Shown here: in pieces, positions 23,496 through 31,813 of the stretch
Position numbering within the stretch: the stretch's first letter is position 1
Layout of the letters: each line of letters opens with the position of its first letter
Assembly: GCA_934254925.1 (NCBI GenBank)
Contig: CAKQMD010000017.1
Coordinates: 1 to 35,581, forward strand
Direction: 5' to 3'
DNA length: 35,581 nt
Origin: an uncultured Alphaproteobacteria bacterium
GTDB lineage: Bacteria > Pseudomonadota > Alphaproteobacteria > RF32 > CAG-239
Notes under the pieces: model-generated
Told to the model about the DNA's origin: nothing
Seen by the model: only the letters and a program-made list of their open reading frames with translations
Databases searched by the model: none
Translations under genes and position numbers: made by a program

Positions 23496-23944
23496 AGATT
23501 TTCTCCGATCCAGCGGCGGGCAAATTCTTCAACGGCGCGGACGTCTTCCAGACCGTAACGCGTACTTTCGTTGTCGATATAAGGCGCGTTGATCAGCAGT
23601 TCTGCCGCTTTGCCGTTCAACGGCCTTTTGCTGCGCGCATTCAGAAAAGCGATCCAATCCGCCCCCCAAAGGACGGCGGCGTCACGGTATTTGTAAACAC
23701 AGATACGGCGCAAAATTTCCGAAACCTGCAAAGCTGCGGCAACGACATTGTGATTGTTGATCCGTCCCAACAGCGACAAAGCATAGCGTTTTTTGCTTTT
23801 GGAAAGAATAAACAGCCACAGGCGCCAGAGCAAAAAAGAAGCGCAAACCGCCGCAAGAATCACCCACCAGCCATAAGCCGGCGGCCAGGCAGAGACGCCT
23901 TCAGGCAGATGAATGTCACGTAATTCCGGTAAATTGTCCTGCAT
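23492..23944 (-). CDS. DUF4381 protein of the Bat/MoxR locus
   Basis: 150 aa, one transmembrane helix (WWVILAAVCASFLLWRLWLF, about 26-45) and a C-terminal helical domain; the N-terminus NLPELRDIHLPEGVSAWPPAYGWW (first half) is the DUF4381 hallmark. These proteins occur between the DUF58 gene and batA in MoxR-Bat operons. Here it is the first gene of the operon, and moxR and the DUF58 gene are absent. SD weak; promoter 36-64 bases upstream. Confidence 0.88.
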   Translation of the reverse strand: MQDNLPELRDIHLPEGVSAWPPAYGWWVILAAVCASFLLWRLWLFILSKSKKRYALSLLGRINNHNVVAAALQVSEILRRICVYKYRDAAVLWGADWIAFLNARSKRPLNGKAAELLINAPYIDNESTRYGLEDVRAVEEFARRWIGENL

Positions 23945-23979
23945 TTTTCGCTTCTTTTGTTACGATGATCCTGCTTATA

Positions 23980-24008
23980 AATTTAAGGCATGATCCGCCA
24001 AATATCAA
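23980..24008 (-). promoter_or_regulatory. Promoter of the Bat operon
   Basis: On the minus strand TTGATA (24008-24003), 17-base spacer, TAAATT (23985-23980), between the terminator at 24014-24046 and the DUF4381 start. It implies the operon starts here and not at an upstream moxR. Confidence 0.5.
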
Positions 24009-24013
24009 GACAG

Positions 24014-24046
24014 AAAAAAACGCCCCTTTTCAAAGGGACGTTTTTT
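24014..24046. terminator. Terminator of the unknown gene pair
   Basis: AAAAAACG-CCCCTTT/AAAGGGA-CGTTTTTT hairpin with one mismatch, loop TC; A run and T run on the two sides. Ends the minus-strand pair 24057-25388 and separates it from the Bat operon. Confidence 0.85.
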
Positions 24047-24056
24047 CCGAAAGCTT

Positions 24057-24833
24057 TTAACATTTATCCCAGCTTCCGAAAGGATTGTAAGTTTCCAGCA
24101 AAATGGCGACTCTTCGGTTCATTTTCTGATTGTGAGTCAGCAAACTTCCCTCAATGCCGTAATTTAACTTTTTGCCATAACGCCGAAAATCCACGCAAAT
24201 GTCATGTCGATATTTGTCCGAAAAGAAACGACGCGGCCGCAGCTGGTCAAACAAAATCTCGTTGCGCAGCCAACGGCTCCAACAGCCTTCAATAAAAGCA
24301 TAAACCCGGAAAGGGACTTCCTGCTCAGAACAAAGGTTTTCTGTTTGCAGCTCGTCTTCAACAGTTTGCCGCAAGGCGGTTACAAACGCTTTTTCGCCAA
24401 GCAGCGCATCATAGTCCTGCGAGCGGAAAATCAGCCAATCCAAGCCTAGAGAAGCCCAATTTTCCAAAAGCTTTCGCTTTTCGGTATTAAAACTGTAATG
24501 CACCCGCTCAATCAGAGAACAGAGTTGCGTCTCAAGCGCCAAGCGTTTGAAATCTTCGCCTTCCGGTCGGGTGATTTTGTAATCCGCCAAAAGACGAACC
24601 CGCAGCAAAAGCGGCAACTGCATGATTTTTTTGTTCAAATCCTGCGGCAATTCCAGATTTTTGAGCAAATCGGCCAAGAGCCTTTCATCACGAAGCTGTG
24701 CAGCCTTTTCATTGAACAAGGCCGATTGGTAAAACTCGCACGCCAATTTTCCGCGTTGTTGTTCCAAATTTTTTTCCGCGGCAGCGGCTTTTCTGCCAAT
24801 CTCTAATAATAAGGCAAAATTTCTACGTTTCAT
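24057..24833 (-). CDS. Hypothetical protein, unrecognised family
   Basis: 258 aa, soluble, charged, no signal peptide or membrane segment. N-terminal KRRNFALLLEIGRKAAAAEK is basic and amphipathic; the body is helical and Leu/Arg/Glu-rich (LADLLKNLELPQDLNKKIMQ), and the C-terminus has Tyr/Arg-rich segments (FFSDKYRHDICVDFRRYGKK) ending in NPFGSWDKC. It starts 15 bases after the stop of the gene at 24849, so both form an operon that ends at the 24014-24046 terminator. Function unknown. Confidence 0.7.
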   Translation of the reverse strand: MKRRNFALLLEIGRKAAAAEKNLEQQRGKLACEFYQSALFNEKAAQLRDERLLADLLKNLELPQDLNKKIMQLPLLLRVRLLADYKITRPEGEDFKRLALETQLCSLIERVHYSFNTEKRKLLENWASLGLDWLIFRSQDYDALLGEKAFVTALRQTVEDELQTENLCSEQEVPFRVYAFIEGCWSRWLRNEILFDQLRPRRFFSDKYRHDICVDFRRYGKKLNYGIEGSLLTHNQKMNRRVAILLETYNPFGSWDKC

Positions 24834-24848
24834 GATCGTTAGATTTTA

Positions 24849-25388
24849 TTACCAATAGCCGGGAGCAAAATTTTCTGCCTGCGGAGACAGAGGTTCAGGA
24901 TCTTTCAAAAGTTCTTCGGGCGTCATCAAACCTTGTTCGACGGCTCGCGCCCAACCGCTGTTGATATAATCCTTCACGTGTTTTTTGAAAGCCATGTTGA
25001 TCTTGCTGTACAGGTCATAGGCGAGGGTTTGAGAATTTTCAAGCATCCAAAAGCTCATGCCTTTCCAGCTGTCGTCAAAAGCAGACTGAGCCAAACCAAG
25101 TACCAAAATTTTACTTAGGTTGTCCAGTGCAGGATAATGTCCAAACTGATTCCACAGCAATTCAATCTCATTTTCCGACAAAGCTCTGATACCGTCCCGC
25201 GGCCAGTTTTTGAACAAGATGTTGGCCAAAAGAGCGGCGTTTAGCTCTTTGTGCATGTCTTTGAGCGTAAAATCTTCGGCATATTTTGCAGCAAAAACCA
25301 AACGTTGCCGAAAAATAACTTCCAATAAAATCACCGTGCTCCAGTTTTCTGCCAAGTATTTTCTGGCTTCTAAATTTTTTGTTTCCAT
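24849..25388 (-). CDS. Hypothetical protein, unrecognised family
   Basis: 179 aa, soluble and helical, no signal peptide. Features: WSTVILLEVIFRQRLVFAAK, a Trp-rich middle (LLWNQFGHYPALDNLSKILV, DDSWKGMSFWMLENSQ) and a C-terminal LMTPEELLKDPEPLSPQAEN. First gene of a two-gene unit with the gene at 24057. The SD before ATG 25388 is poor (upstream run of T on the coding strand). No family recognised. Confidence 0.65.
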   Translation of the reverse strand: METKNLEARKYLAENWSTVILLEVIFRQRLVFAAKYAEDFTLKDMHKELNAALLANILFKNWPRDGIRALSENEIELLWNQFGHYPALDNLSKILVLGLAQSAFDDSWKGMSFWMLENSQTLAYDLYSKINMAFKKHVKDYINSGWARAVEQGLMTPEELLKDPEPLSPQAENFAPGYW

Positions 25389-25508
25389 AAAAAAAATTTT
25401 TTGGGTTAATACTATGGATCTTTAAAATCTTTCGATCTTTTTATTTTAATAGTTTAACAATAATATTTGTTGCAGAATTACTATACACATTTTTTAGACA
25501 AAATCAAT
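25389..25508. other. AT-rich gap between tyrS and the unknown gene pair
   Basis: It should hold the promoter of the pair at 24057-25388; no clear -35/-10 set was chosen. No gene seen. Confidence 0.35.
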
Positions 25509-25542
25509 AAAAAACTCCCACTAAATTTTAGAGGGAGTTTTC
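25509..25542 (-). terminator. Terminator of tyrS
   Basis: AAAACTCCC/GGGAGTTTT stem with A/T-rich loop (25512-25540), followed on the minus strand by T-rich sequence; 20 bases past the tyrS stop. Confidence 0.85.
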
Positions 25543-25561
25543 ATAAGGGTTTTGACTAAAG

Positions 25562-26821
25562 TTAACCGGCCAAAGAAACCAGACCGTGTTTTTTCTTTCC
25601 CTGAGAGATTTTGATCTTGCCGTCGACGGCATCGGCCGCAGTCAGAACGTATTCTTCGGAAGTTACCGGCTTGTCATTGATCTTCAGGCCGTTTTGTTTG
25701 ATCAGCCTTCGGGCTTCGCCTTTGCTTTCGACAAAGCCGATTTGCAGAAAAGCGTCCAAAACGCCCAACCGGTTATCTGCCGGCATGACAATGGAGGGAA
25801 GATCCCCGCCGGCCTGACCCAGTTCAAAGGTTTTGACCGCCGTTTCCGCCGCCTGACGGGCTTCTGCTTCGCCGCGGCAGATTTTTGTCGCCTCATAAGC
25901 CAATATTTTCTTGGCTTCGTTGATTTCCTGATCTTTCAGGGCTTCCAGACGCTTGATCTCATCCATCGGCAGATCGGTAAAGACGCGCAGACATTTGCCG
26001 ACGTCAGCATCCCCGACGTTACGGAAATATTGATAATAGGCATAAGAGCTCAGCTTGTCTTCATTAATCCAAACGGCATTGCCTTCGGATTTACCCATTT
26101 TTTTGCCGCTGGAATCGGTAATAATCGGGCTGGTAAAGCCAAAAAGCTCAATATTGTGACGGCGGCGTCCCAACTCGGTTCCCGAGGTGATATTTCCCCA
26201 TTGGTCGGCGCCGGCAATCTGGGCGCGGCAGCCGTAAGTCTGATACAATTCGCAGAAATCATACCCCTGCAGCAACATATAGTTAAATTCCAGAAAAGAC
26301 ATCGGCTGTTCCCTTTCCAAGCGTGACTTGACGCTGTCCATGGTCAGCATGCGGTTTACCGAATAATAGGTCCCAATGTCGCGCAGGAAATCCAAATAAT
26401 GGATATCTTTAAACCAATCCCAGTTGTTGACGATCTTCGAATCGGTCTTGCCGTCGCCGAATTTTAAAAACTTGGCATAAGACTTTTTCAGTCCGGCAAT
26501 ATTGTGCTCCAATGTCGCCTCGTCCAAGAAGGGACGCAGCTTGTCTTTTCCCGAGGGATCGCCGATTTTGGCCGTGGCGCCGCCGACCAGCATCAACGGT
26601 TTGTGGCCGCATTTTTGGAACCAGCGCATCATCATCACTGGAACCAAATGGCCGACATGCAGACTGTCCCCCGTCGGATCGGAGCCCAGATAACCCACAG
26701 CCGGAGTTCCCGTTTTTTCACAATCATACAAATATTGGTCAAAGCCCTGCTCGTTGGTGCATTGATTGTAAAAACCCCGTTCAACCATCAGGTTGAAAAA
26801 CTGTGACTTAAACTGTGCCAT
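25562..26821 (-). CDS. tyrS: Tyrosyl-tRNA synthetase
   Basis: 419 aa class I synthetase. HIGH motif as HVGH at 55-58 after GYLGSDPTGDSL; tyrosine pocket YMLLQGYDF and CRAQIAGADQWGNI; KMSKS as KMGKS at 241-245; C-terminal S4 RNA-binding domain from about 350 (FVESKGEARRLIKQNGLKIN). SD AAGGAAAAA directly before the ATG. Divergent from anmK with 75 bases between, an arrangement common in alphaproteobacteria. Confidence 0.97.
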   Translation of the reverse strand: MAQFKSQFFNLMVERGFYNQCTNEQGFDQYLYDCEKTGTPAVGYLGSDPTGDSLHVGHLVPVMMMRWFQKCGHKPLMLVGGATAKIGDPSGKDKLRPFLDEATLEHNIAGLKKSYAKFLKFGDGKTDSKIVNNWDWFKDIHYLDFLRDIGTYYSVNRMLTMDSVKSRLEREQPMSFLEFNYMLLQGYDFCELYQTYGCRAQIAGADQWGNITSGTELGRRRHNIELFGFTSPIITDSSGKKMGKSEGNAVWINEDKLSSYAYYQYFRNVGDADVGKCLRVFTDLPMDEIKRLEALKDQEINEAKKILAYEATKICRGEAEARQAAETAVKTFELGQAGGDLPSIVMPADNRLGVLDAFLQIGFVESKGEARRLIKQNGLKINDKPVTSEEYVLTAADAVDGKIKISQGKKKHGLVSLAG

Positions 26822-26896
26822 TTTTTCCTTTCCTTATCGTTTGGATTAAACAAATTCTTAAGGATATTACCATATAAAAGAAATAGTGCAATAATT

Positions 26897-28039
26897 ATGA
26901 GTGAAAAATTTAAGATGGAAATCAAAAAGGTCAAAGCCCTCGGTCTGATGAGCGGCTCTTCATTGGACGGAGTTGACGCGGCTTTAATTTCCACCGACGG
27001 CGTGGACGTTTACGAATGTTTGGGCAAAATCACCGTTCCCTATGAAGACGAACTACGGGACAAAATCGCGGCTTTGACCGCGCAAGACGCGCCGGAAACT
27101 TCAGACAAGCTTTTGCAAACGGAAGCCGAAATGACGCGGTTTCATGCCGAGGCGGCGCTGGAACTGATGGCCGATTGTGGCGAAAAAGCCGACGTCATCG
27201 GCTTTTTCGGCCATACGCTTGTTCATGATCCGCAAAAGCACTATAATCTGCAGATCGGCGACGGACAATTGCTGGCCGACATTTGCCAAACCCGCGTCGT
27301 TAACAATTTTGCTGCCGCGGATCTCATGGCCGGCGGACAAGGCGCGCCGTTGACTTCGGTTTTTCATAACGCTTTGCTTGCCGATCTTGAAAAACCGGCC
27401 GTCGTTCTTAACATCGGCGGCGTCACCAGCCTTACTTGGATCGGCAACAACGGTGAAATGCTGGCTTTCGACACCGGCCCCGGCAACGCCCCGATCAACG
27501 ATTGGGTCATGAAACACGCGGGACAACATATGGATTATAACGGCCGTTTGGCAATTACCGGACAGATCAACGGGCAAATCTTGGTCGCCTTGATGAAGCA
27601 CAAATATTTTGCGCAATATCCGCCCAAAGCCGTCGACCGCAACGCTTTCCGCGACAAGCTCGAACATTTGGAAGGTTTATCTCTGGAAGACGGCGCCGCA
27701 ACAGCAACCGCCTTTGTTGCCGAATCCATCGTCTATGCCATGGCCATGTATTTGCCGGCAGCGCCCAAAACCGTCATTGTCAGCGGCGGCGGTGCCCGAA
27801 ATCCGACTCTGATGCGTTTTCTTAAAGCCAGGTTGGAAAACATCGAACTCAAAACCTCGGAAGACCTCGGGTTTGACTGTGACGCCGCAGAGGCCGCGGC
27901 TTTCGCCTTTCTTGCCGTTCGACGGCTGTATAACATGCCGGCTTCCTTTCCAGAGACAACCGGCGTTCCCGAACCAATCTCCTGCGGAAGTCTGTTCCTG
28001 CCGCAGACCGGCAACGAGGTCCTTGACAAAAAAGCATAA
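26897..28039 (+). CDS. anmK: Anhydro-N-acetylmuramic acid kinase
   Basis: 380 aa cytoplasmic kinase that converts 1,6-anhydro-MurNAc from peptidoglycan turnover to MurNAc-6-phosphate for recycling. Signatures: GLMSGSSLDG at 16-25, GGQGAPL at 146-152, LNIGGVTSLT at 171-180, FDTGPGN at 191-197 with the catalytic Asp192, DGAATATAF, and VIVSGGGARNPTLM. The canonical MSGTS is MSGSS, a conservative change. Start ATG 26897 lacks a good SD; ATG 26915 is possible. Fits with the cell-wall genes elsewhere in this window. Confidence 0.95.
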   Translation: MSEKFKMEIKKVKALGLMSGSSLDGVDAALISTDGVDVYECLGKITVPYEDELRDKIAALTAQDAPETSDKLLQTEAEMTRFHAEAALELMADCGEKADVIGFFGHTLVHDPQKHYNLQIGDGQLLADICQTRVVNNFAAADLMAGGQGAPLTSVFHNALLADLEKPAVVLNIGGVTSLTWIGNNGEMLAFDTGPGNAPINDWVMKHAGQHMDYNGRLAITGQINGQILVALMKHKYFAQYPPKAVDRNAFRDKLEHLEGLSLEDGAATATAFVAESIVYAMAMYLPAAPKTVIVSGGGARNPTLMRFLKARLENIELKTSEDLGFDCDAAEAAAFAFLAVRRLYNMPASFPETTGVPEPISCGSLFLPQTGNEVLDKKA

Positions 28040-28328
28040 TACGATTATAAAAACGGTATCTTTTAATTATTTTTCATTTATTAATCGCAGCATGGCTGTT
28101 TTTTATTCCCGATAAACGTTTACAATCTGACCCAATGCACAGTCATGCCTTATGTTTTTTTGCACTTCTTGATGACAAAACCGGTTTTTTAGCCATATGT
28201 ACCGGTTTGGACCCCTTTTTAACGTGACGTTAAAAACGGGTCTTTTTTTTGTCTTCTTTTCCGCATCAAATTAGCAATATTTTTATTTTTGGCGTTTATT
28301 CTGAACTGAAACAAGCCGGGAGGACGCC
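28040..28328. other. Intergenic region with two hairpins (anmK to spmAB)
   Basis: 289 bases without a gene. It contains an AAACCGGT/ACCGGTTT inverted repeat (28178-28208) and the terminator at 28210-28250. The first 130 bases have no clear structure; a short RNA ending at the terminator is possible but not supported by a clear promoter. Confidence 0.4.
28210..28250 (+). terminator. Terminator of anmK
   Basis: GACCC...TTTTAACG/CGTTAAAA...CGGGTC stem (28210-28242), loop TGA, then eight T. Confidence 0.85.
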
Positions 28329-29552
28329 ATGCTAAACTTTATCTGGATCTCTTTTTTCATCACTGCCTTCTTGGCAGCCTTGTGGCAGAGCTTTTTCGGC
28401 GAAACCGCCATTTGGAGCAGCTTGATCGCGGCAGTGTTTGAAGCGGCCAAGACCGCTTTCAGCGTTTCCCTTAATCTGACGGGAATCTTGTGCCTGTGGC
28501 TGGGACTTTTGAAAATTGCCGAAACCTCGGGATTAACCGGTCTTCTGGCAAAGGCATTGGCACCGCTTTTCCGCCGCATTATGCCGGAAGTTCCCAGCGG
28601 GCACCCGGCCATGTCCTCCATGGTCATGAATATTGCCGCCAACGTGCTCGGGCTGGACAACGCCGCCACGCCGATGGGGTTGAAAGCCATGGAACAGCTG
28701 CAAGAAATCAATCCCCGGCCGCAGCAGGCTTCCAATCCGCAAATTTTGTTTATGGTCATCAATTCCTCGGCGGTAACGCTGATTCCCATTACGATCCTGA
28801 TGTATCGTTCCGAACTCGGGGCAACGAATCCGGCGGCAGTTTTTATGCCGATTTTGCTGGCAACTTCCTGTTCGACGCTGGTCGGTTTTCTCGCCGTGGC
28901 TGCCGTTCAGCGCCTCAACATCTTTAACCGCGTGGTTATGGCCTATCTTTTGGGTTTTGCCGCCTTTATTACCGTGACGGCTTATTATTTCAATGCTTTG
29001 CCGCCGGAGAGGCGATTGGCTTATTCTGCCGAATGCGGGAATTTTATCTTGTTTGCCTTTATCGTCGCTTTCATTGCAGCCGGCGCCATCCGCCGCCTTA
29101 ACGTTTATGAGGTTTTTATCGAAGGGGCCAAAGAAGGATTCAGCATCGCGGTGCGAATTATTCCTTATCTGGTGGCCATGCTGACTGCTATTGCCGTTTT
29201 GCGGGGATCGGGCCTGCTGAATATGATTGTGAACGGCTTTTCTTCCTTGTTTTCGGCTTGGGGAATCGACACTTCCTTTGTTGCGGCTTTGCCGACAGCA
29301 TTACTCAAACCTTTGTCCGGCTCAGGCGCCAGAGCCATGATGATCGAGACAATGCAGACCTACGGTGTCGATAGTTTTCCGGCCTTTGTTTCCGCCGTGG
29401 TGCAGGGATCGACCGAAACTACTTTTTACGTATTGGCGGTTTATTTCGGCGCGGTGAAAATCACCCGGGTGGGAGCCGCCCTGCCCTGTGCATTGTTGGC
29501 GGACTTGGCCGGCATTGTCAGCGCTATTTTGCTGTCTTATTATTTTTTCTAA
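28329..29552 (+). CDS. spmAB: Fused SpmA-SpmB (spore maturation/nucleoside recognition) membrane protein
   Basis: 407 aa with about ten hydrophobic helices. First half (1-200) is SpmA-like: LWLGLLKIAETSGLTGLLAK, FRRIMPEVPSGHPAMSSMVM, NIAANVLGLDNAATPMGLKA. Second half (about 220-407) is SpmB-like: FIEGAKEGFSIAVRIIPYLV, LKPLSGSGARAMMIETM, QGSTETTFYVLAVYFGA. In Bacillus these are separate genes affecting spore core dehydration; the fused form occurs in Gram-negative non-sporulators, where the role is unknown and probably transport. SD GGGAGG, spacing 5. Stop overlaps the stop of the ZntB-like gene by four bases. Confidence 0.9.
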   Translation: MLNFIWISFFITAFLAALWQSFFGETAIWSSLIAAVFEAAKTAFSVSLNLTGILCLWLGLLKIAETSGLTGLLAKALAPLFRRIMPEVPSGHPAMSSMVMNIAANVLGLDNAATPMGLKAMEQLQEINPRPQQASNPQILFMVINSSAVTLIPITILMYRSELGATNPAAVFMPILLATSCSTLVGFLAVAAVQRLNIFNRVVMAYLLGFAAFITVTAYYFNALPPERRLAYSAECGNFILFAFIVAFIAAGAIRRLNVYEVFIEGAKEGFSIAVRIIPYLVAMLTAIAVLRGSGLLNMIVNGFSSLFSAWGIDTSFVAALPTALLKPLSGSGARAMMIETMQTYGVDSFPAFVSAVVQGSTETTFYVLAVYFGAVKITRVGAALPCALLADLAGIVSAILLSYYFF

Positions 29553-30520
29553 AGCCAGTTCAGCCGGCGCATAATCATCACCAGCAGAGAAACCAGAACT
29601 CCCAGAAACAGGCAGACGCCCCAAAAGGCCAAAGGACTGTCGGCATAAGGAATCCCTGCGACGTTAATGCCCAGCAGGCCGGTGATCAGTCCCAGCGGCA
29701 TGAAGATAACGGTTACGATCGAGATCATGTACATGATCCGGTTCATGCTGATGGACATTTTGCTTTGCAGTTCTTCATGAAACACGGCCAGATGGTCCTT
29801 GGCATAATCCAAATCTTCCAAAATCTTGGTCATTCGATTGTATATTTCTCGGAATTGGCTGCGATTTTTGGCCGAAAAGAACGGATTTTTCGAGTTTTGC
29901 AGCATTTGGAAGAGCTCTTTTTGCGGCGCGGTATAGCGACGGATGGAAATAATCTCGCGCCGCAAGGCACTGATTTTGCTCCGCAGGGAAAAATCCTTCA
30001 GGTTTTCGACGTCGATCACCTCTTCTTCCAAGTCATCGGTCTTGTCGCCGATCTGCCCGACCTGCTCTTCTATCTGCACCGAAAGCCGATCAGCGACGGC
30101 TAAAAGGCAGGCGGCGGTCGACTTTGGCCCTTTTCCCTGCAGCAAGCTTTGATACACTTCTTCCACGGCCGCCACCTTTTTGGCGGAAAGGGTGATGATT
30201 TTTTGCGAATCGGCCCAGATGCGCAACGACACCATGTCTTCGGGGTCTTCGTCTTTTTCGCAGTTTATGCTGCGCAAAATCATCGCGCAGCCGTTTTCTT
30301 CGCTCAAAAGCCGCGGCCGGGCATCTTCATCGCACAAGGCGTTGGCAATGGTCGGATCTATCTTGTAATCCGCAACCAAAATTTGATAAGTTTCAGGTCG
30401 TGTATAGTCAAGATTCTGCCAAAGGCAACATTGTCCTTCAGTCAGAAAAACCGCGTTGTCGGACGGCAAGGCCTGAGCCGTTCCGTCTGTTTTGAAAATA
30501 GTGCTGTGTTCGCTGATCAT
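29549..30520 (-). CDS. zntB: CorA/ZntB-type divalent metal transporter
   Basis: 323 aa. Large N-terminal cytoplasmic domain (1-265, ending in a long charged helix, LRREIISIRRYTAPQKELFQ) and two C-terminal helices with GIN at 284-286 in GLLGINVAGIP, the family GxN selectivity motif; ZntB proteins have GINVGGIP, so ZntB (Zn2+) is closer than CorA (GMN, Mg2+). The protein ends MRRLNWL. Homopentameric inner-membrane channel. Zn2+ preference is inferred from the motif. Confidence 0.88.
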   Translation of the reverse strand: MISEHSTIFKTDGTAQALPSDNAVFLTEGQCCLWQNLDYTRPETYQILVADYKIDPTIANALCDEDARPRLLSEENGCAMILRSINCEKDEDPEDMVSLRIWADSQKIITLSAKKVAAVEEVYQSLLQGKGPKSTAACLLAVADRLSVQIEEQVGQIGDKTDDLEEEVIDVENLKDFSLRSKISALRREIISIRRYTAPQKELFQMLQNSKNPFFSAKNRSQFREIYNRMTKILEDLDYAKDHLAVFHEELQSKMSISMNRIMYMISIVTVIFMPLGLITGLLGINVAGIPYADSPLAFWGVCLFLGVLVSLLVMIMRRLNWL

Positions 30521-30600
30521 CCCGGTCTCCGGTTATCAAAATTTTAATTTCTCCGTTTCATAATATACACAAATTTATTAAGATTAAAGGAAAACCTGAA

Positions 30601-31068
30601 ATGAAAGCTCTGATTCAGCGCGTGGCACGGGCAAAAGTGGACATCGAAGGCCGGACGGTTTCCGCCGTCGGCCGGGGACAGCTCATTTTGCTCGGCGTGG
30701 AAAAGGGAGATACGGTGGAAGAAGCCGCTTATCTGGCTAAAAAAGCCGCAAATCTGCGCATTTTTGAAGACGAAGCGGGAAAAATGAATCTGGATGCCAA
30801 GGCGATCGGTGGCGAATTTCTCGTCGTTTCGCAGTTTACGCTGGCGGGAGACACCCGGCGCGGCAACCGTCCAGGGTTTGAAACCGCAGCAGCGCCGGAA
30901 ACAGCCCGGCAGCTTTACGAATATTTCATCGACTGTCTGAAACAAAACGGGCATCCGGTGGCCAGCGGCATTTTTCAGACCGACATGCAGGTTGAGCTGG
31001 TTAACGATGGTCCGGTGACCTTTATGCTGGAAAAACATCCACCGCGGGAGGATTGCAATGGCAAATGA
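30601..31068 (+). CDS. dtd: D-aminoacyl-tRNA deacylase
   Basis: 155 aa. It removes D-amino acids (and Gly) mischarged on tRNA. SQFTLAGDTRRGNRPGF at 77-93 and NDGPVTFML at 135-143, with the Gly-Pro that keeps L-amino acids out, are diagnostic. It is about ten residues longer than usual, with a tail EKHPPREDCNGK. SD AAAGGA, 9 bases from ATG 30601. The next gene starts 11 bases before its stop. Confidence 0.95.
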   Translation: MKALIQRVARAKVDIEGRTVSAVGRGQLILLGVEKGDTVEEAAYLAKKAANLRIFEDEAGKMNLDAKAIGGEFLVVSQFTLAGDTRRGNRPGFETAAAPETARQLYEYFIDCLKQNGHPVASGIFQTDMQVELVNDGPVTFMLEKHPPREDCNGK

Positions 31069-31813
31069 TCCGTACGACGCTTTTGGCACCTATTTGCATT
31101 TTTTTGAAAATCTGAAGCGCCTGCAGTATGACGAAAGCGTGGAAATAGACACGCTCGGAAACGAATTGCACCGTCTGCTGGAGAGAGATCCCGACAATCT
31201 GTACGGTTTGTTATGTCTACAGCTGGTAAGCATCATGCAGGGGAATCCGCCCCGGGCCCGCGACATCGCCAATAAGATTTGGAGCATCGGCGGCAGCATC
31301 AGTCCGGCGGCCGAAGCCGTTTACATCGACAACCTTCTGGACCTCGGGCTGACGGAAATGGCCGGCGTGTTGCTGAAAGAGCGTTTGGCCGACATGGAAT
31401 CCGCGCCTGCCGTCTTTGAAGCAGTGATGCTTAAATATGCAATCGAGACCGGAAATATCCCCCTGTTGACGCAAATTTGTACCGTCAGCGGCAAACACCA
31501 GGTTTTGAAAGCCTTTGCCGACATTAACCGCAACCTCAACAACAGCGGGCATCTGAAAAACATGCAACGGCTGGTTTTGGACCAAACTAAAAACCGAATA
31601 TGCGGTTTTGACTATCAGCTATATACCGACCGAGGGTTTCCGGAAATTGAAGTTTTTCTTTATACCCCGGATTCGGAAAACATTAACCTGCAACTGCAAA
31701 AAAGCATCGACGACAAAATCGCGGCTTATTATCTTTCCGTCGGGAAACCTCAGATCAACAATTATTTGGCAACGGTCAGAAACCTCAGAAAAAGGAAAAA
31801 ATCTTCTTACTAA
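31058..31813 (+). CDS. Helical-repeat (TPR-like) protein, unknown function
   Basis: 251 aa, cytoplasmic. Residues 20-170 are helical pairs reminiscent of TPR (ERDPDNLYGLLCLQLVSIMQ, AEAVYIDNLLDLGLTEMAGV, MLKYAIETGNIPLLTQICTV); the C-terminal 80 residues are different (FGFDYQLYTDRG-like, EVFLYTPDSENINLQLQK) and end in a basic RKRKKSSY. Overlaps dtd by 11 bases and is translated from an SD inside it (GGGAGG at 31046-31051). No family recognised. Its stop overlaps the convergent gene by four bases. Confidence 0.7.
   Translation: MANDPYDAFGTYLHFFENLKRLQYDESVEIDTLGNELHRLLERDPDNLYGLLCLQLVSIMQGNPPRARDIANKIWSIGGSISPAAEAVYIDNLLDLGLTEMAGVLLKERLADMESAPAVFEAVMLKYAIETGNIPLLTQICTVSGKHQVLKAFADINRNLNNSGHLKNMQRLVLDQTKNRICGFDYQLYTDRGFPEIEVFLYTPDSENINLQLQKSIDDKIAAYYLSVGKPQINNYLATVRNLRKRKKSSY

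Noticed and set aside
25586..26326. Plus-strand open frame of 246 codons
   Set aside because: Antisense to tyrS.
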